From contig OZ219890.1 in NCBI GenBank assembly GCA_964291635.2, positions 992,001-1,056,000 of the forward strand: 64,000 bases of DNA, written 5' to 3'. Positions 33,079-41,949 of this stretch are shown here, in pieces (the first letter of the stretch is position 1; every line of letters begins with the position of its first letter). The notes beneath the pieces are model-generated. The model worked only from the letters and a program-made list of their open reading frames with translations, ran no database searches and was not told the origin of the DNA. This DNA comes from JAPPHA01 sp964291635 (GTDB lineage Bacteria; Pseudomonadota; Alphaproteobacteria; Rhodobacterales; Rhodobacteraceae). The translations under genes were made by a program, and so were the position numbers.

Positions 33079-34659
33079 GTGTCTGAATCCGTCAAGAGGC
33101 TAGGTCCGACACCCGCTGAAGAAAGAAGAGCGGTCGCGCTTTGTCTCAGAGGAATTGGCATGTCTTTTTCAGGCGTGTCGGTCCTTCGGGACGTGAACCT
33201 CGAATTCCGGGGCGGCGAAATTCACACCTTGATGGGTGAAAACGGCGCCGGCAAGAGCACGCTGGTCAAGATCATCAGCGGTGTACACGAAGCCACTGCC
33301 GGCACCATGGAGATCGAAGGAGAAGAGGTCTCGTTCAGATCCCCTCGCGAAGCGGAAGCCCGCGGGATCGTCATCATGCACCAGGAACTGAGCCTGATTC
33401 CGGAAATGAGTGTGGGAGAAAACGTTCTCCTGGGTCACGAACCGAAGATCCGGGGCATCGGGATCGACCGGCGCGCGCTTCGCGAGACCGCGCGTGCCGC
33501 GCTGTCGCGATTTGGCTTCAGGCTGGACGTGGACACGCCGGTGAAGGATTTGCGGGTCGGAGAACAGCAACTGGTGGAAATCGCGCGGGCGCTGCTCGGC
33601 GACGCACGGCTTCTGATCATGGACGAACCGACCTCGGCCCTGTCGCAGACCGAATCTGACATCTTGATGGAAGTGATCCGCGACCTGGCACTTCAGGGCG
33701 TGTCCATCGTCTATATTTCGCACCGCATGGACGAGGTGTTCGAAATATCGGACCGGGTGACGGTTTTGCGCGACGGCAACCAAATCGGCACGCGCCTGGT
33801 ATGCGAGACTGACTCCAACGAGTTGATCCGGATGATGGTCGGCCGCTCAGTCGAGATCAAACGGCTGGATCGCAAAGCCGAGCGGTCGGGCACGGTGGCA
33901 ATGCGCGTCCTTGGGCTCACGGCACATGCGGCGAACCGGAAGGTGCTGGACGATGTGTCATTCGAATTGCGGCGAGGTGAGATTCTGGGAATTGGCGGCC
34001 TTTTGGGTGCCGGGCGGACCGAGCTGCTGGAAACGCTCTTCGGCGCGCGCGGCAGTTCGTATTCGGGCGAGATCGAAATCGGTGGCAGAAAGGTGCGACC
34101 CGGCAAGCCAGCCGACGGAGTGGCCCTTGGCCTGGCGCTGATCACCGAAGACCGCAAGGGCAACGGCCTGCTGCTGGAGCGGTCGATCGGCGACAATATC
34201 GTCCTTCCGCTCTTGCCGTTGCGGGCGCGCTTCGGGTTGAACCCGACCGCGCTGCGCCAGAAGGAAACGCTTGGCGCCATCGACAAGCTGAGGATCGCTG
34301 CGCAGGGCCCCGAGCACGCGGTTGGTCGGCTTAGCGGCGGCAATCAGCAGAAGGTCGTCCTGGGAAAGTGGCTGGCGACGAAGCCAAGCATTCTGCTTCT
34401 GGATGAACCGACGCGCGGCATAGACGTCGGAGCCAAGGACGAAGTCTATGACTTGATTGGTGACTTGGCCGATCACGGCATGTCCGTCCTGTTCGCAAGC
34501 TCGGAGATCCCGGAGTTTCTGTCGGTCTGCGACCGGATGATCGTGCTCTGCGAGGGCCGGATGACGGGCGTGCTCGAAAGAGACGAGATGTCGGTCGATG
34601 CGATCAAGGAACGGGCGATGCAATTCTCCTGGCAAGAAAAATGGCAGCGAGTGACATGA
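33079..34659 (+). CDS. CUT2-family sugar ABC transporter, ATP-binding protein
   Basis: 526 residues with two ABC domains, as in RbsA/XylG/MglA. First domain: Walker A GENGAGKST, signature DLRVGEQQLVEIARALLGD, Walker B LLIMDEPTSAL. Second domain: degenerate A loop LLGAGRTELLETLFG, signature RLSGGNQQKVVLGKWL, Walker B LLLDEPTRGIDVGAKDE. It starts at a GTG preceded by GAGGGAAGC. It is the first gene of an operon with the permease (overlapping) and binding protein. Import of a monosaccharide or polyol is expected from the family; the sugar cannot be read from the sequence. Confidence 0.93.
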   Translation: MSESVKRLGPTPAEERRAVALCLRGIGMSFSGVSVLRDVNLEFRGGEIHTLMGENGAGKSTLVKIISGVHEATAGTMEIEGEEVSFRSPREAEARGIVIMHQELSLIPEMSVGENVLLGHEPKIRGIGIDRRALRETARAALSRFGFRLDVDTPVKDLRVGEQQLVEIARALLGDARLLIMDEPTSALSQTESDILMEVIRDLALQGVSIVYISHRMDEVFEISDRVTVLRDGNQIGTRLVCETDSNELIRMMVGRSVEIKRLDRKAERSGTVAMRVLGLTAHAANRKVLDDVSFELRRGEILGIGGLLGAGRTELLETLFGARGSSYSGEIEIGGRKVRPGKPADGVALGLALITEDRKGNGLLLERSIGDNIVLPLLPLRARFGLNPTALRQKETLGAIDKLRIAAQGPEHAVGRLSGGNQQKVVLGKWLATKPSILLLDEPTRGIDVGAKDEVYDLIGDLADHGMSVLFASSEIPEFLSVCDRMIVLCEGRMTGVLERDEMSVDAIKERAMQFSWQEKWQRVT

Positions 34660-35924
34660 GCCTACCCGACATCCAGTCCGGCAGAGCTAACGGCACAGGC
34701 CCGCTGAGGATTCTGGGCACCATTCTGAACCGCACCAAGCTGTACTGGGGGCTTGTGGTGCTGATCGCCTTTGGAGCGCTTACGTCACCGCTCTCTTCGA
34801 AGGGCACCAACATCTTCCTGTCGATCGGCAACCTGACGGATGTCCTGCGCCAGGTTTCGGTGACCGGCATTGTCGCCGTCGGCATGACGCTGGTGATCTT
34901 CATCGCCGGAATCGACCTGTCCGTCGGCTCGATCATGGCGCTTGGCACGGTGATTTGCGCCATGCTTCTGACCCAGGACGGCTGGACGGCAGCCCACTAT
35001 TTCAGTGTGCCTGCAACAGGTGCGGTGCTGTTCATCTGCTTCACCGCACTGTTGATGTTCGTCCAGGGCGAAAGCCAGAAGTGCAACAGGAAGGACAGGC
35101 TCGGGCACAGCTGGATGTCACTGACCATCTCCGCCGTGCTGGCCGGGCTCGTGATGCTCTGGCTCTCGGGTCAGGTGCCGGGCAAATTCGGGGTCGTTGC
35201 CGTTCTGGTGGCGGTGCCCTGCGTCGGCGCGGTCATGGGAATGCTGAACGGACTGCTGATCGCGCACGGGCGGTTGCAACCTTTCATCGTGACGTTGGCG
35301 ATGATGGTGGGCGCGCTTGGACTGGCCCGCGTGATCGCCGGGCAGGATACGGCGGTCTATCCTGTCTACACCGGCAGCAACGCCACCGAAACGTTCGAAG
35401 TGTTGCGCAGCCTCGTCGGGGGTGTCTTGCCTGTGCCGGGGCTGATCTTCCTCGTGATCCTCGCCGTCTTCTTCCTGCTGACCCGGTTCACCACCTATGG
35501 CAGCTACCTTCTGGCCATCGGAGGGAATGAAGAAACGGCGCGACTGGCAGGCATCAATGTCTCGCGCAACAAGATCGTCACATATGCCATTGCCGGCGGG
35601 CTTTCGGCGCTCGCGGGCGTCCTTTACGTGGCGCAGTTCCGGCAAGGCAAGCCCGATGCAGGCATCGGGCTTGAGCTTGACGCCATCGCCGCGGTGGTGA
35701 TCGGCGGCACCAGTCTTATGGGGGGGCGCGGTGCCGTGATGGGCACTTTTGTGGGAGTGCTGATCTTCGGATTTCTCAGCAATATCCTGCAACTCAACAA
35801 CATTGACAGCAACACCCAGCTGATCCTGAAAGGCATGATCATCATTGCCGCGGTACTTCTTCAGGAAGGACGGCTGGACGGAATTTTCGATTGGGTCAGA
35901 CTCGGTCTGGCCCGACGGAAATAG
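34641..35924 (+). CDS. CUT2-family ABC transporter permease, XylH-like
   Basis: 427 residues. It has many membrane helices (LYWGLVVLIAFGALTSPLSS, VSVTGIVAVGMTLVIFIAGI, WMSLTISAVLAGLVMLWLSG) and the family loop DLSVGSIMALG. A hydrophilic insert near residue 140 (QGESQKCNRKDRLGHS) makes it longer than RbsC (about 320) and like XylH. GISVGG-type repeats near the end (AVVIGGTSLMGGRGAVMGTF) are typical. The ATG at 34641 overlaps the ATPase by 19 bases; the in-frame ATG at 34656 gives a tidy ATGA overlap and may be the true start. Confidence 0.92.
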   Translation: MAASDMSLPDIQSGRANGTGPLRILGTILNRTKLYWGLVVLIAFGALTSPLSSKGTNIFLSIGNLTDVLRQVSVTGIVAVGMTLVIFIAGIDLSVGSIMALGTVICAMLLTQDGWTAAHYFSVPATGAVLFICFTALLMFVQGESQKCNRKDRLGHSWMSLTISAVLAGLVMLWLSGQVPGKFGVVAVLVAVPCVGAVMGMLNGLLIAHGRLQPFIVTLAMMVGALGLARVIAGQDTAVYPVYTGSNATETFEVLRSLVGGVLPVPGLIFLVILAVFFLLTRFTTYGSYLLAIGGNEETARLAGINVSRNKIVTYAIAGGLSALAGVLYVAQFRQGKPDAGIGLELDAIAAVVIGGTSLMGGRGAVMGTFVGVLIFGFLSNILQLNNIDSNTQLILKGMIIIAAVLLQEGRLDGIFDWVRLGLARRK

Positions 35925-36008
35925 CTCTGACCCCGCAGTTTGGAGAAAGGGGGGCCAGAGCTTTCAAAACGCAGCGAAAGTGCTGCATCATGAATGGGAG
36001 AAGACTCT

Positions 36009-36974
36009 ATGAAGAAAAGAACGATTTGCAAGTCGCTCGTATTGGGCGCCGCCACGGCCGTGGCATTGAGCGTGACGTCGGGTGCAGGCTGGGCTGCGGA
36101 CAAGTACGTGATCGGCTTTTCGCAAGTGACGACCGTTGAGCCATGGCGCGTTCAGTTCAACAAGGATCTGCGCGCTGAAGCCGCTTTGCATGAAAACGTT
36201 GAGTTGCTGATTGCGGATGCGAACGACCGCACCGAAAAGCAGGTAGCTGACGTTGAGAACTTCATCCGTCAGGAAGTCGACGCAATCCTGATCTCGCCCA
36301 AGGAATCGGCCGGTCTGACCGGTGTGGTCGAACAGGCCACCGATGCGGGCATCCCGGTCTTCGTGCTGGACCGCAACGTCGATACCGACAAGTTCGTCCA
36401 ATGGGTCGGCGGCGATAACGTTCAGATCGGCCGGGCAGCGGGCAAGTTTGCGCTCGAAATGCTGGGCGGTGCCGGAAGCGCCGCGGGTACGGTTGTCGAG
36501 ATCTGGGGCGGTCTGGGAACACAACCCGCCCACGACCGTTCAAACGGCTTTCACGAAGCCTTTGAAAACGAGGACGGCGTGACCTTCCTTCTCGACAAGC
36601 AATCAGCCGACTGGAAGCAGGATCAGGCCTACGACATCATGGCCACTGCTCTTCGCACTCATGAAGACATCACCATGGTTTACGGCCACAACGACCCGAT
36701 GGCCTATGGCGCTTTTCTGGCCGCCAAGGATGCAGGACGCGAGAAGGATATCATCTTCATAGGTGTTGACGCGCTGCCGGAAGAGGGCGTGACCTGGGTC
36801 TCCAAGGGCGAATTGACCGCCACCTTCCTTTACCCGACACCAGGCGCCGAAGGACTGCGCCAGGCACTGAAGTATCTCGAAGGCCAGGACGTGCCAAAAT
36901 CGGTTGTCATGGACACCGAGGCCGTGACCTCCGAGAATGCGGATGAAATCCTTGTCCGCAACGGCTTGAAATAG
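36009..36974 (+). CDS. CUT2-family periplasmic sugar-binding protein
   Basis: About 321 residues from the ATG at 36009, chosen because GGGAGAAG precedes it and the signal peptide (MKKRTICKSLVLGAATAVAL, cleavage after GAGWA) begins there. The mature part has YVIGFSQVTTVEPWRVQFNK, NFIRQEVDAILISPKESAGL and PVFVLDRNVDTDKFVQWVGG, the RbsB/XylF-like fold of LacI-type binding proteins. It captures the solute for the upstream ATPase/permease pair. Expression probably ends at the terminator 40 bases downstream. Confidence 0.92.
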   Translation: MKKRTICKSLVLGAATAVALSVTSGAGWAADKYVIGFSQVTTVEPWRVQFNKDLRAEAALHENVELLIADANDRTEKQVADVENFIRQEVDAILISPKESAGLTGVVEQATDAGIPVFVLDRNVDTDKFVQWVGGDNVQIGRAAGKFALEMLGGAGSAAGTVVEIWGGLGTQPAHDRSNGFHEAFENEDGVTFLLDKQSADWKQDQAYDIMATALRTHEDITMVYGHNDPMAYGAFLAAKDAGREKDIIFIGVDALPEEGVTWVSKGELTATFLYPTPGAEGLRQALKYLEGQDVPKSVVMDTEAVTSENADEILVRNGLK

Positions 36975-37015
36975 GCCGATTGACCTGTCGTATCCTAACT
37001 GCTTGATACGAACCC

Positions 37016-37056
37016 GGTTGCGCGAGAGCGTTTCTTTCTCGCGCAACCCATTTTTT
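37016..37056 (+). terminator. Strong intrinsic terminator after the sugar ABC operon
   Basis: GGTTGCGCGAGA (37016-37027) pairs perfectly with TCTCGCGCAACC (37037-37048) across a 9-base loop, followed two bases later by six T. It separates the transporter operon from the IclR gene. Confidence 0.9.
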
Positions 37057-37073
37057 GAAAGATCGAAGAACCG

Positions 37074-37871
37074 TTGAGCGTCAAGGAAACAAAGCTCCAA
37101 AAATACTCGGCTCCGGCTCTGGAAAAAGGGCTGGACATAATGGAGTTCCTATCGCTCACCAACGAAGCGCCTACATTGTCGCAACTTGCGGACGGCATTG
37201 GACGGTCGAGGAGCGAGATCTTCCGGATGATGATCGTGCTGGAGGAACGCGGCTACATTCAGCGGATTGACGGCGAGATCTACGCTTTGACCGAAAAGCT
37301 GGCGTTAGTCGGCAGCACCCGGTCAGACACGGCCAAACTGGCGGCGCTGGCCGAACCCTATCTTGAACAACTCAGCGACGAGACCGCCCTGTCGAACCAT
37401 CTCGCAATTCTGCAGGGTGACACGTTGCGCACCATCGTGGCGACCGATGCCGCCCGCAGCTATGGCCTCAGCGTGCGCGTCGGCTATGAGCACCCGGTCT
37501 TTGGCACTGCGGCAGGTGCGTGCTTTATCGCCGGCGAGTCCGATCAGACCGAACGTCAAAGGCGAATGGCCGAAATCGGCGCGGGACGAAGCGTCGAAGC
37601 CTTCGAGACCTTTGCCGCGCTGATCGAGTCCTGTCGGACGTCCGCCTTCGCAGAGGCGCCGAATCCCGAACATAACGCCATCATGGAAATCGCCGCTCCC
37701 TTGCGCCAGGCGATCGACAACGCCACCATTGCCGCAATCTCGATCCCTCTGATCAAATCGGCGGAGAGCCCGAACCGCCTGCCGGAAATCATCGACCGGT
37801 TGATGGCCACATGCCGATCATTGCAAGAACGGATATCGATCGCGCTTCCCGGGCGGCTTCAATTGAGCTAG
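37074..37871 (+). CDS. IclR-family transcriptional regulator
   Basis: 265 residues: an N-terminal winged helix (KGLDIMEFLSLTNEAPTLSQ, LADGIGRSRSEIFRMMIVLE, ERGYIQRIDGEIYALTEKL) and a C-terminal GAF-like IclR effector domain (GRVGYEHPVFGTAAGACFIA-type segment, NAIMEIAAPLRQAIDNATIA). It starts at a TTG at 37074, 18 bases after the terminator; the ATG at 37140 would remove part of the HTH. By position it probably regulates the adjacent sugar transporter operon in response to its substrate or a product. Confidence 0.9.
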   Translation: MSVKETKLQKYSAPALEKGLDIMEFLSLTNEAPTLSQLADGIGRSRSEIFRMMIVLEERGYIQRIDGEIYALTEKLALVGSTRSDTAKLAALAEPYLEQLSDETALSNHLAILQGDTLRTIVATDAARSYGLSVRVGYEHPVFGTAAGACFIAGESDQTERQRRMAEIGAGRSVEAFETFAALIESCRTSAFAEAPNPEHNAIMEIAAPLRQAIDNATIAAISIPLIKSAESPNRLPEIIDRLMATCRSLQERISIALPGRLQLS

Positions 37872-37949
37872 GAAGATTGATTTCTGCGAGTGATCGGCCC
37901 TTCCTGCAAGGCTTTTCCTGAACCGGGTGAACAACCCCGCTCAAGTCGT

Positions 37950-38130
37950 CCATGAAGGCGCCTGACCGAAAGCGAATCAGGGGCCGCGGCGGATCTCTCG
38001 AAGCTGACCGTGACGCCGGTGGCGCCGGACGACGAACCGCGCTTCCGCGTGCTCATGGAAGAGCACCACAATCCTGGGCGACACCAACGTGACCGGCCAG
38101 GAGAGGGTTTGCCCGCGCGCTGGTGCAGTG
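37950..38130 (+). pseudogene. Relic of a DUF4338-type transposase-like gene
   Basis: LSKLTVTPVAPDDEPRFRVL followed by MEEHHN and, in another frame, LGDTNVTG matches the 'R-----L---HHYLG' block of DUF4338 proteins. Only this block survives. Possibly the same family as the N-terminal relic at 24707-25006. Confidence 0.4.
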
Positions 38131-38535
38131 GAACCTTTGGAAGGCGGATGATTCTTCATGCGGGGATGTCTCCCGTTCGGGGATCTTGCGATCGAGGATT
38201 GCCCGAGTCTTGCCTCAACACGTCAAAGGTACAAGAGGTTCAGGACTCGGAATTCGCGTACCACTGGCACTTACGCCTGGTGTTAGCAGTTTCCGCAAAG
38301 AGGGTTTCGTGGCTTGCATGAGGTAGGAGGCGTCATCGTTTGTCCGTGCGCACGCCGTCATTCTTTTGGTTTCAATTCGCAGGCGGCGTCTCGAACAGCC
38401 CGTAGGATCCCAAGCGGACCGGTGGTTCGGTAAACTCGTCGCCACATCCGCGGTGAAGCGCTCATGTGTCCAAGAGGCTGCGGGCGGCAATGACATCTTG
38501 GAGACATGGGAGGACTTGGCAGCGAGCAGCGAATC
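38131..38535. other. Spacer without a recognisable gene
   Basis: No intact frame or RNA gene seen; short fragments only. It separates the transporter/IclR region from the TA and IS cluster. Confidence 0.4.
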
Positions 38536-38854
38536 TCACGCCACCGCGCCGAGACCGTTCTTCGCCACCAGCGTCAGCAGTTTCAGCGAGGGACCGCGCG
38601 GGCGCTTCTCACCGCGCTCCCACTGGCTCACCAGACCCGTCGTGACGTTGAGGTAACGAGCAAACACCGCTTGGCTCGCGTTCTCGCGCTGTCGAAGCGC
38701 GCGAATTTTCCTCCGGTGCCATGTCCTCAACCGGCGTCAGGCACATCTCGTCGAAGCCCTTCATCGTTTGCTTCGACATCACGCCCGCTTCGACCATGTC
38801 CATCGCCGCCTCGTGGGCGGCCGCCAGCGCTTCGCTCTTGTACTGCTTGGTCAT
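38536..38854 (-). pseudogene. Xre-family antitoxin, frameshifted
   Basis: Starts MTKQYKSEALAAAHEAAMDM, then MSKQTMKGFDEMCLTPVEDM and APEE. One extra A in the AAAA run at 38706-38709 shifts the frame, after which the helix-turn-helix appears: IRALRQRENASQAVFARYLN, VTTGLVSQWERGEKRPRGPS. Joined, it is a 105-residue HigA2/NadS-type antitoxin. The run suggests slippage or a sequencing error. Confidence 0.8.
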
Positions 38855-38869
38855 CGCATGTCACCTCGA

Positions 38870-39220
38870 TTATCGTCCCTGTTGCCAGCATCGCAGCAAA
38901 GCTCGACGGTCCAGCCTCAGAAATTCGTCGGCCAGCAGCCGATAGGTCTCCAACTCGTCCCGGCGCAGGTTGTCCCGTCCGCTCTTGGCGAATCCGTACA
39001 CGAAGAACGCAAGTTCGCCTCGGCGAAGCAGCACGATCGTGCGGAACCCGCCAGAGCGGCCACCGCCCTCGCGCGCGATTCGCTGCTTGATCACCCCGCC
39101 GCCGAGATCGGCATCGATAAGTCCCTCGGCAATGCGCTCTACGGCGTCGCACAGCGCGCGTTCCCCGATCCTCTCGCGACGTGCGAAACGCGCGAAAGCC
39201 TAGGTTTTGAACGTACGCAA
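38870..39220 (-). pseudogene. RelE-family toxin with an early stop
   Basis: Joined frame: TTG at 39220, RTFKT, then TAG at 39200-39202, then AFARFARRERIGERALCDAV, IAEGLIDADLGGGVIKQRIA, GFRTIVLLRRGELAFFVYGF and LETYRLLADEFLRL. Relatives have Lys at the TAG position, so one substitution (AAG to TAG) killed it. The damaged antitoxin gene follows 15 bases downstream. The whole module appears dead. Confidence 0.8.
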
Positions 39221-39315
39221 TCCGCTTCCCGTGTGCATCATTCCTCATGCGCAGCCATATAATATTTGGTGCCATATCAAGCAAACCCGTCTCAAGGGGT
39301 GCACGCCAAATTTTG

Positions 39316-39562
39316 TTAGCCTGCGGCGATCCGTTCGGCCTTCCATAGGGCGAACTCTTCCCACTGCAAGTTCTTCCAGCAACTCTTCAGTGCCGTCAGT
39401 GCATTCGCGCCCCGCATCGACCATTTGCAGCCCGACCTCTTGAAGCGTGTGACGACCATTTGCTTGCAGCTGCTCTCGATCTGGCCGCTCCCGACTTGCA
39501 TGCCGCGCGCCCGATACGCGTCGTCGCGCATCCGTCCCTTGTTCGCCTCGAAATAGTCAATG
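39316..39562 (-). pseudogene. ISKra4-type transposase C-terminus
   Basis: YFEANKGRMRDDAYRARGMQ, VGSGQIESSCKQMVVTRFKR and SGCKWSMRGANALTALKSCW match the C-terminal 80 residues of ISKra4-family transposases ('G--VGSG--E--CK----R-K--GM-W---GA---L-LR'). It is fused in frame to the 3' side of a Toprim gene, giving one chimeric frame. Confidence 0.75.
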
Positions 39563-40390
39563 CACCTGGCCCCACGTCCTTGTAGCGTTTCCTTTCCGCC
39601 TTTGGGTCTCAGGCGTTGCGTACGCGGGTTCCTGGCTGCGAGGGCTTCTGCTGCCTCGTCGCCGGCGTCATCGGCGTCGAAGGCGCAGAGGATGCGTTGG
39701 GGTTTCCATGCTTCGGCCCATGCGGGCAGTTTCCTGCCGGCGCCGGTTGTCGAGAGGAAGACGGTTCCGGGGTTTCGGAGTTCGGGCATGGAGAATGCGG
39801 AGAGTGCGTCGATGGCGCTCTCGGTGATGAAGAGGGTGTGCACGGTGCTTCGGTCTGCGGGGATCCAGAAGCTTCCGCTGTCCTTTCGCGATCCCGACAC
39901 CATTCCGCGGAATGGTTTGCCGCCCGGTGGCATGACGGTTCCGAAGCATTCTGCTCCGGTTGGTTTCCGGTTCCTGTCGGTTGCGATGAAGACGGCGTCC
40001 TTCGGGCATCGGCATGGAGGAGGCCGCGGCGGTTGAGTGCTGCGACGAGATTGTCCGGGAGGGCCCTGTCCCTGGTGAGCCACCGATGGATTCCGGGCCA
40101 TGCGGACGCGGCGGGCGGCGGCAGGGCAAGTTCCCTGCGGGGTTCCGTTTTCGGCTCCGGTTCCGGCGCGAGATCCCCTGTGGGCTGCCGGAGGCGTTCC
40201 ACCGCCCGGGTGAAGCTTCCGCCTTCGGCATGGATGAGGAGATCGATGGCGCCGCCGCCGCGGTTTTGCCGGTGGTCGTAGAACTTCTAACGGTGATGTT
40301 GATGACCGATCCATCGCGCCAGAAGCGGTTCCGGTCGCGGGGATCGCGGCGATAGCCGAGCCTGAGGGCAATACGGCATCTTGAATGTCG
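39563..40390 (-). pseudogene. DUF3991/Toprim primase-like protein, truncated and frameshifted
   Basis: Upstream half: IALRLGYRRDPRDRNRFWRD, RSFYDHRQNRGGGAIDLLIH, AEGGSFTRAVERLRQP, then WPGIHRWLTRDRALPDNLVA and LLHADA. A base is missing at about 40003. It continues KDAVFIATDRNRKPTGAECF, the Toprim core VHTLFITESAIDALSAFSM, and RILCAFDADDAGDEAAEALA (DxD). Such DUF3991-Toprim proteins sit on plasmids and integrative elements near relaxases and act as primases. The 3' end is replaced by ISKra4 sequence and the 5' end abuts an IS4 relic. Confidence 0.75.
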
Positions 40391-40694
40391 CGCTGCACAT
40401 GACCCTTCCCGGCCGGCAGGTCCCCGACTGTGGCCCGAACCTGATGTTCACCGACAACGAAATCGACTTCCTGCGCGACTACGCGCGGGAGCACGACATG
40501 ACGCCTCCGGAGCGGCTCGGCGACGCCGTGCGCCTGGTTGCCCATCTCGGCAGCTACCGGGACCGCCGCAAGCACGATCCGGAACCGGAAACCAGTTCAT
40601 GTGGCACGGCCAGACCCGCCTCTCGAGCGCCACACTCGGCCATCGCATCAAGTTTCTGGCCGGCCAGAGGCACGCATTGCGGCAGGAAGACTGA
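40381..40694 (+). pseudogene. IS4/Tn5-like transposase C-terminal fragment
   Basis: MTLPGRQVPDCGPNLMFTDN, EIDFLRDYAREHDMTPPERL and GDAVRLVAHLGSYRDRRKHD, then after a shift at about 40588 GNQFMWHGQTRLSSATLGHR. The 'LG-Y--R--DP-PGN--MWHG---L' ending is diagnostic of IS4-type transposases. No catalytic core is present. Confidence 0.7.
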
Positions 40695-40867
40695 CCCGTT
40701 GCAATGCAAACTCATCATGATTCGGTAGCACCAGTGCTCAGCGACATCGAGAGGTGTGGAGCGGCCTTGCTGTTACACTTGTTTCTGTTATTTTCGATAT
40801 TACACTTGAGGGCAGGCCCGTGTACTGCCATCGAGGCCCCTGTACATTGCGGATTTGGAGGATCAGG

Positions 40868-41323
40868 ATGAGTGACACTGCCGACGCGGTGGACCTGGGA
40901 CACCGTCTTCCGACGCAGGAAGAGACTGCGTGCGCTGCGCAAGCGGTAATGGCACTTTCCAACGCAAGGGACGAGAACGGCGTCCTCGCCATACGTGGCG
41001 AGGACGGCAAGTCCGTTCGCCTGGCACCGGCGGTCGCCGACTTGGTGATCGATCTCCTGGACGGTGTCGCGTCGGGACATACGGTCACGCTGGTACCGAC
41101 CGGCCCGATGTTGACCACGCAGCAGGCGGCCGACATCCTGAGCGTTTCGCGCCCTCACCTCAGCAAGCTGCTCAAGTCGGGCAAGATCCCGTTCGTTTCG
41201 GTCGGTGCGCACCGGCGCGTCGTACACGCCGATCTGATGGCCTACATGGACCGTCGCAACGCCGCGCGCCGCGCTGCGCTCGACGAACTCTCCCGGCTCG
41301 GTCAAGAGTTCGATGCATCTTGA
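40868..41323 (+). CDS. Excisionase-type HTH antitoxin of a PIN toxin
   Basis: 151 residues from the ATG at 40868, six bases after TGGAGG; the longer upstream frame is not needed. The C-terminal half is an excisionase/MerR-type helix-turn-helix: MLTTQQAADILSVSRPHLSK, LLKSGKIPFVSVGAHRRVVH, ADLMAYMDRR. Proteins of this shape are encoded directly before PIN-domain toxins and act as DNA-binding antitoxins. The stop overlaps the PIN gene start as TTGA. Confidence 0.85.
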   Translation: MSDTADAVDLGHRLPTQEETACAAQAVMALSNARDENGVLAIRGEDGKSVRLAPAVADLVIDLLDGVASGHTVTLVPTGPMLTTQQAADILSVSRPHLSKLLKSGKIPFVSVGAHRRVVHADLMAYMDRRNAARRAALDELSRLGQEFDAS

Positions 41324-41918
41324 AACAGATCGCGGACCGACGTGTCGCCCTGTTGGATGCGAATGTCCTGTTTCCATTCCGCAAGCGAGACATTTTCCTG
41401 CGCTTCCACCACGCCGGACTGATCCGGGCGCGGTGGACCGAACGGATTCTCGACGAATGGACGCATAGCTTCCTTGAACTGAAGCCGCATCTTGAACCGA
41501 GTGTCCGTTCCCAGCGGCATGCCATGCGCGAGCATTTTGCGGAGGCGGTGGTTACCGGGTACGAGCCGTTGATTGGGAAGCTCGAACTTCCGGATGTGGA
41601 CGACCGCCACGTTCTGGCGGCGGCGATCCGTTGCGGCGCGCAGTACGTCGTCACCAACAATCTGGCCGACTTCCCGGCCGAGGTCCTCGCGCGCTTCGAT
41701 ATCGAAGCGATCGACGCCGACAGGTTCTGTCTCGGACGTTCGACCTCAGTCCTTTCGAAGCACTCGGCGTGCTGCGCACTCTTCGGGAGGCGTACAGCAA
41801 TCCGCCCTTCACACCGTCGGAGCTCAATCGCGACCTGACGGCGAAGGGACTTCCCCGGCTGGCTGCCCTGACGGAGGAGCACCAGGAAGAACTGAGAGGC
41901 GAAAAGGATTCGAATTGA
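41320..41918 (+). pseudogene. PIN-domain RNase toxin, C-terminally frameshifted
   Basis: Starts at a TTG at 41320: RRVALLDANVLFPFRKRDIF (first PIN Asp), ARWTERILDEWTHSF, ELPDVDDRHVLAAAIRCGAQ (central acidic pair), YVVTNNLADFPAEVL (TN-D). After DADRFC a base is lost near 41732 and the conserved tail continues in another frame: TFDLSPFEALGVLRTLREAY, SNPPFTPSELNRDLTAKGLP. The catalytic part is whole, so residual activity is possible; the written frame gives an abnormal C-terminus. Confidence 0.8.
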
Positions 41919-41949
41919 AGACTCTGACAACGTCTTCAACACGAAGGAT

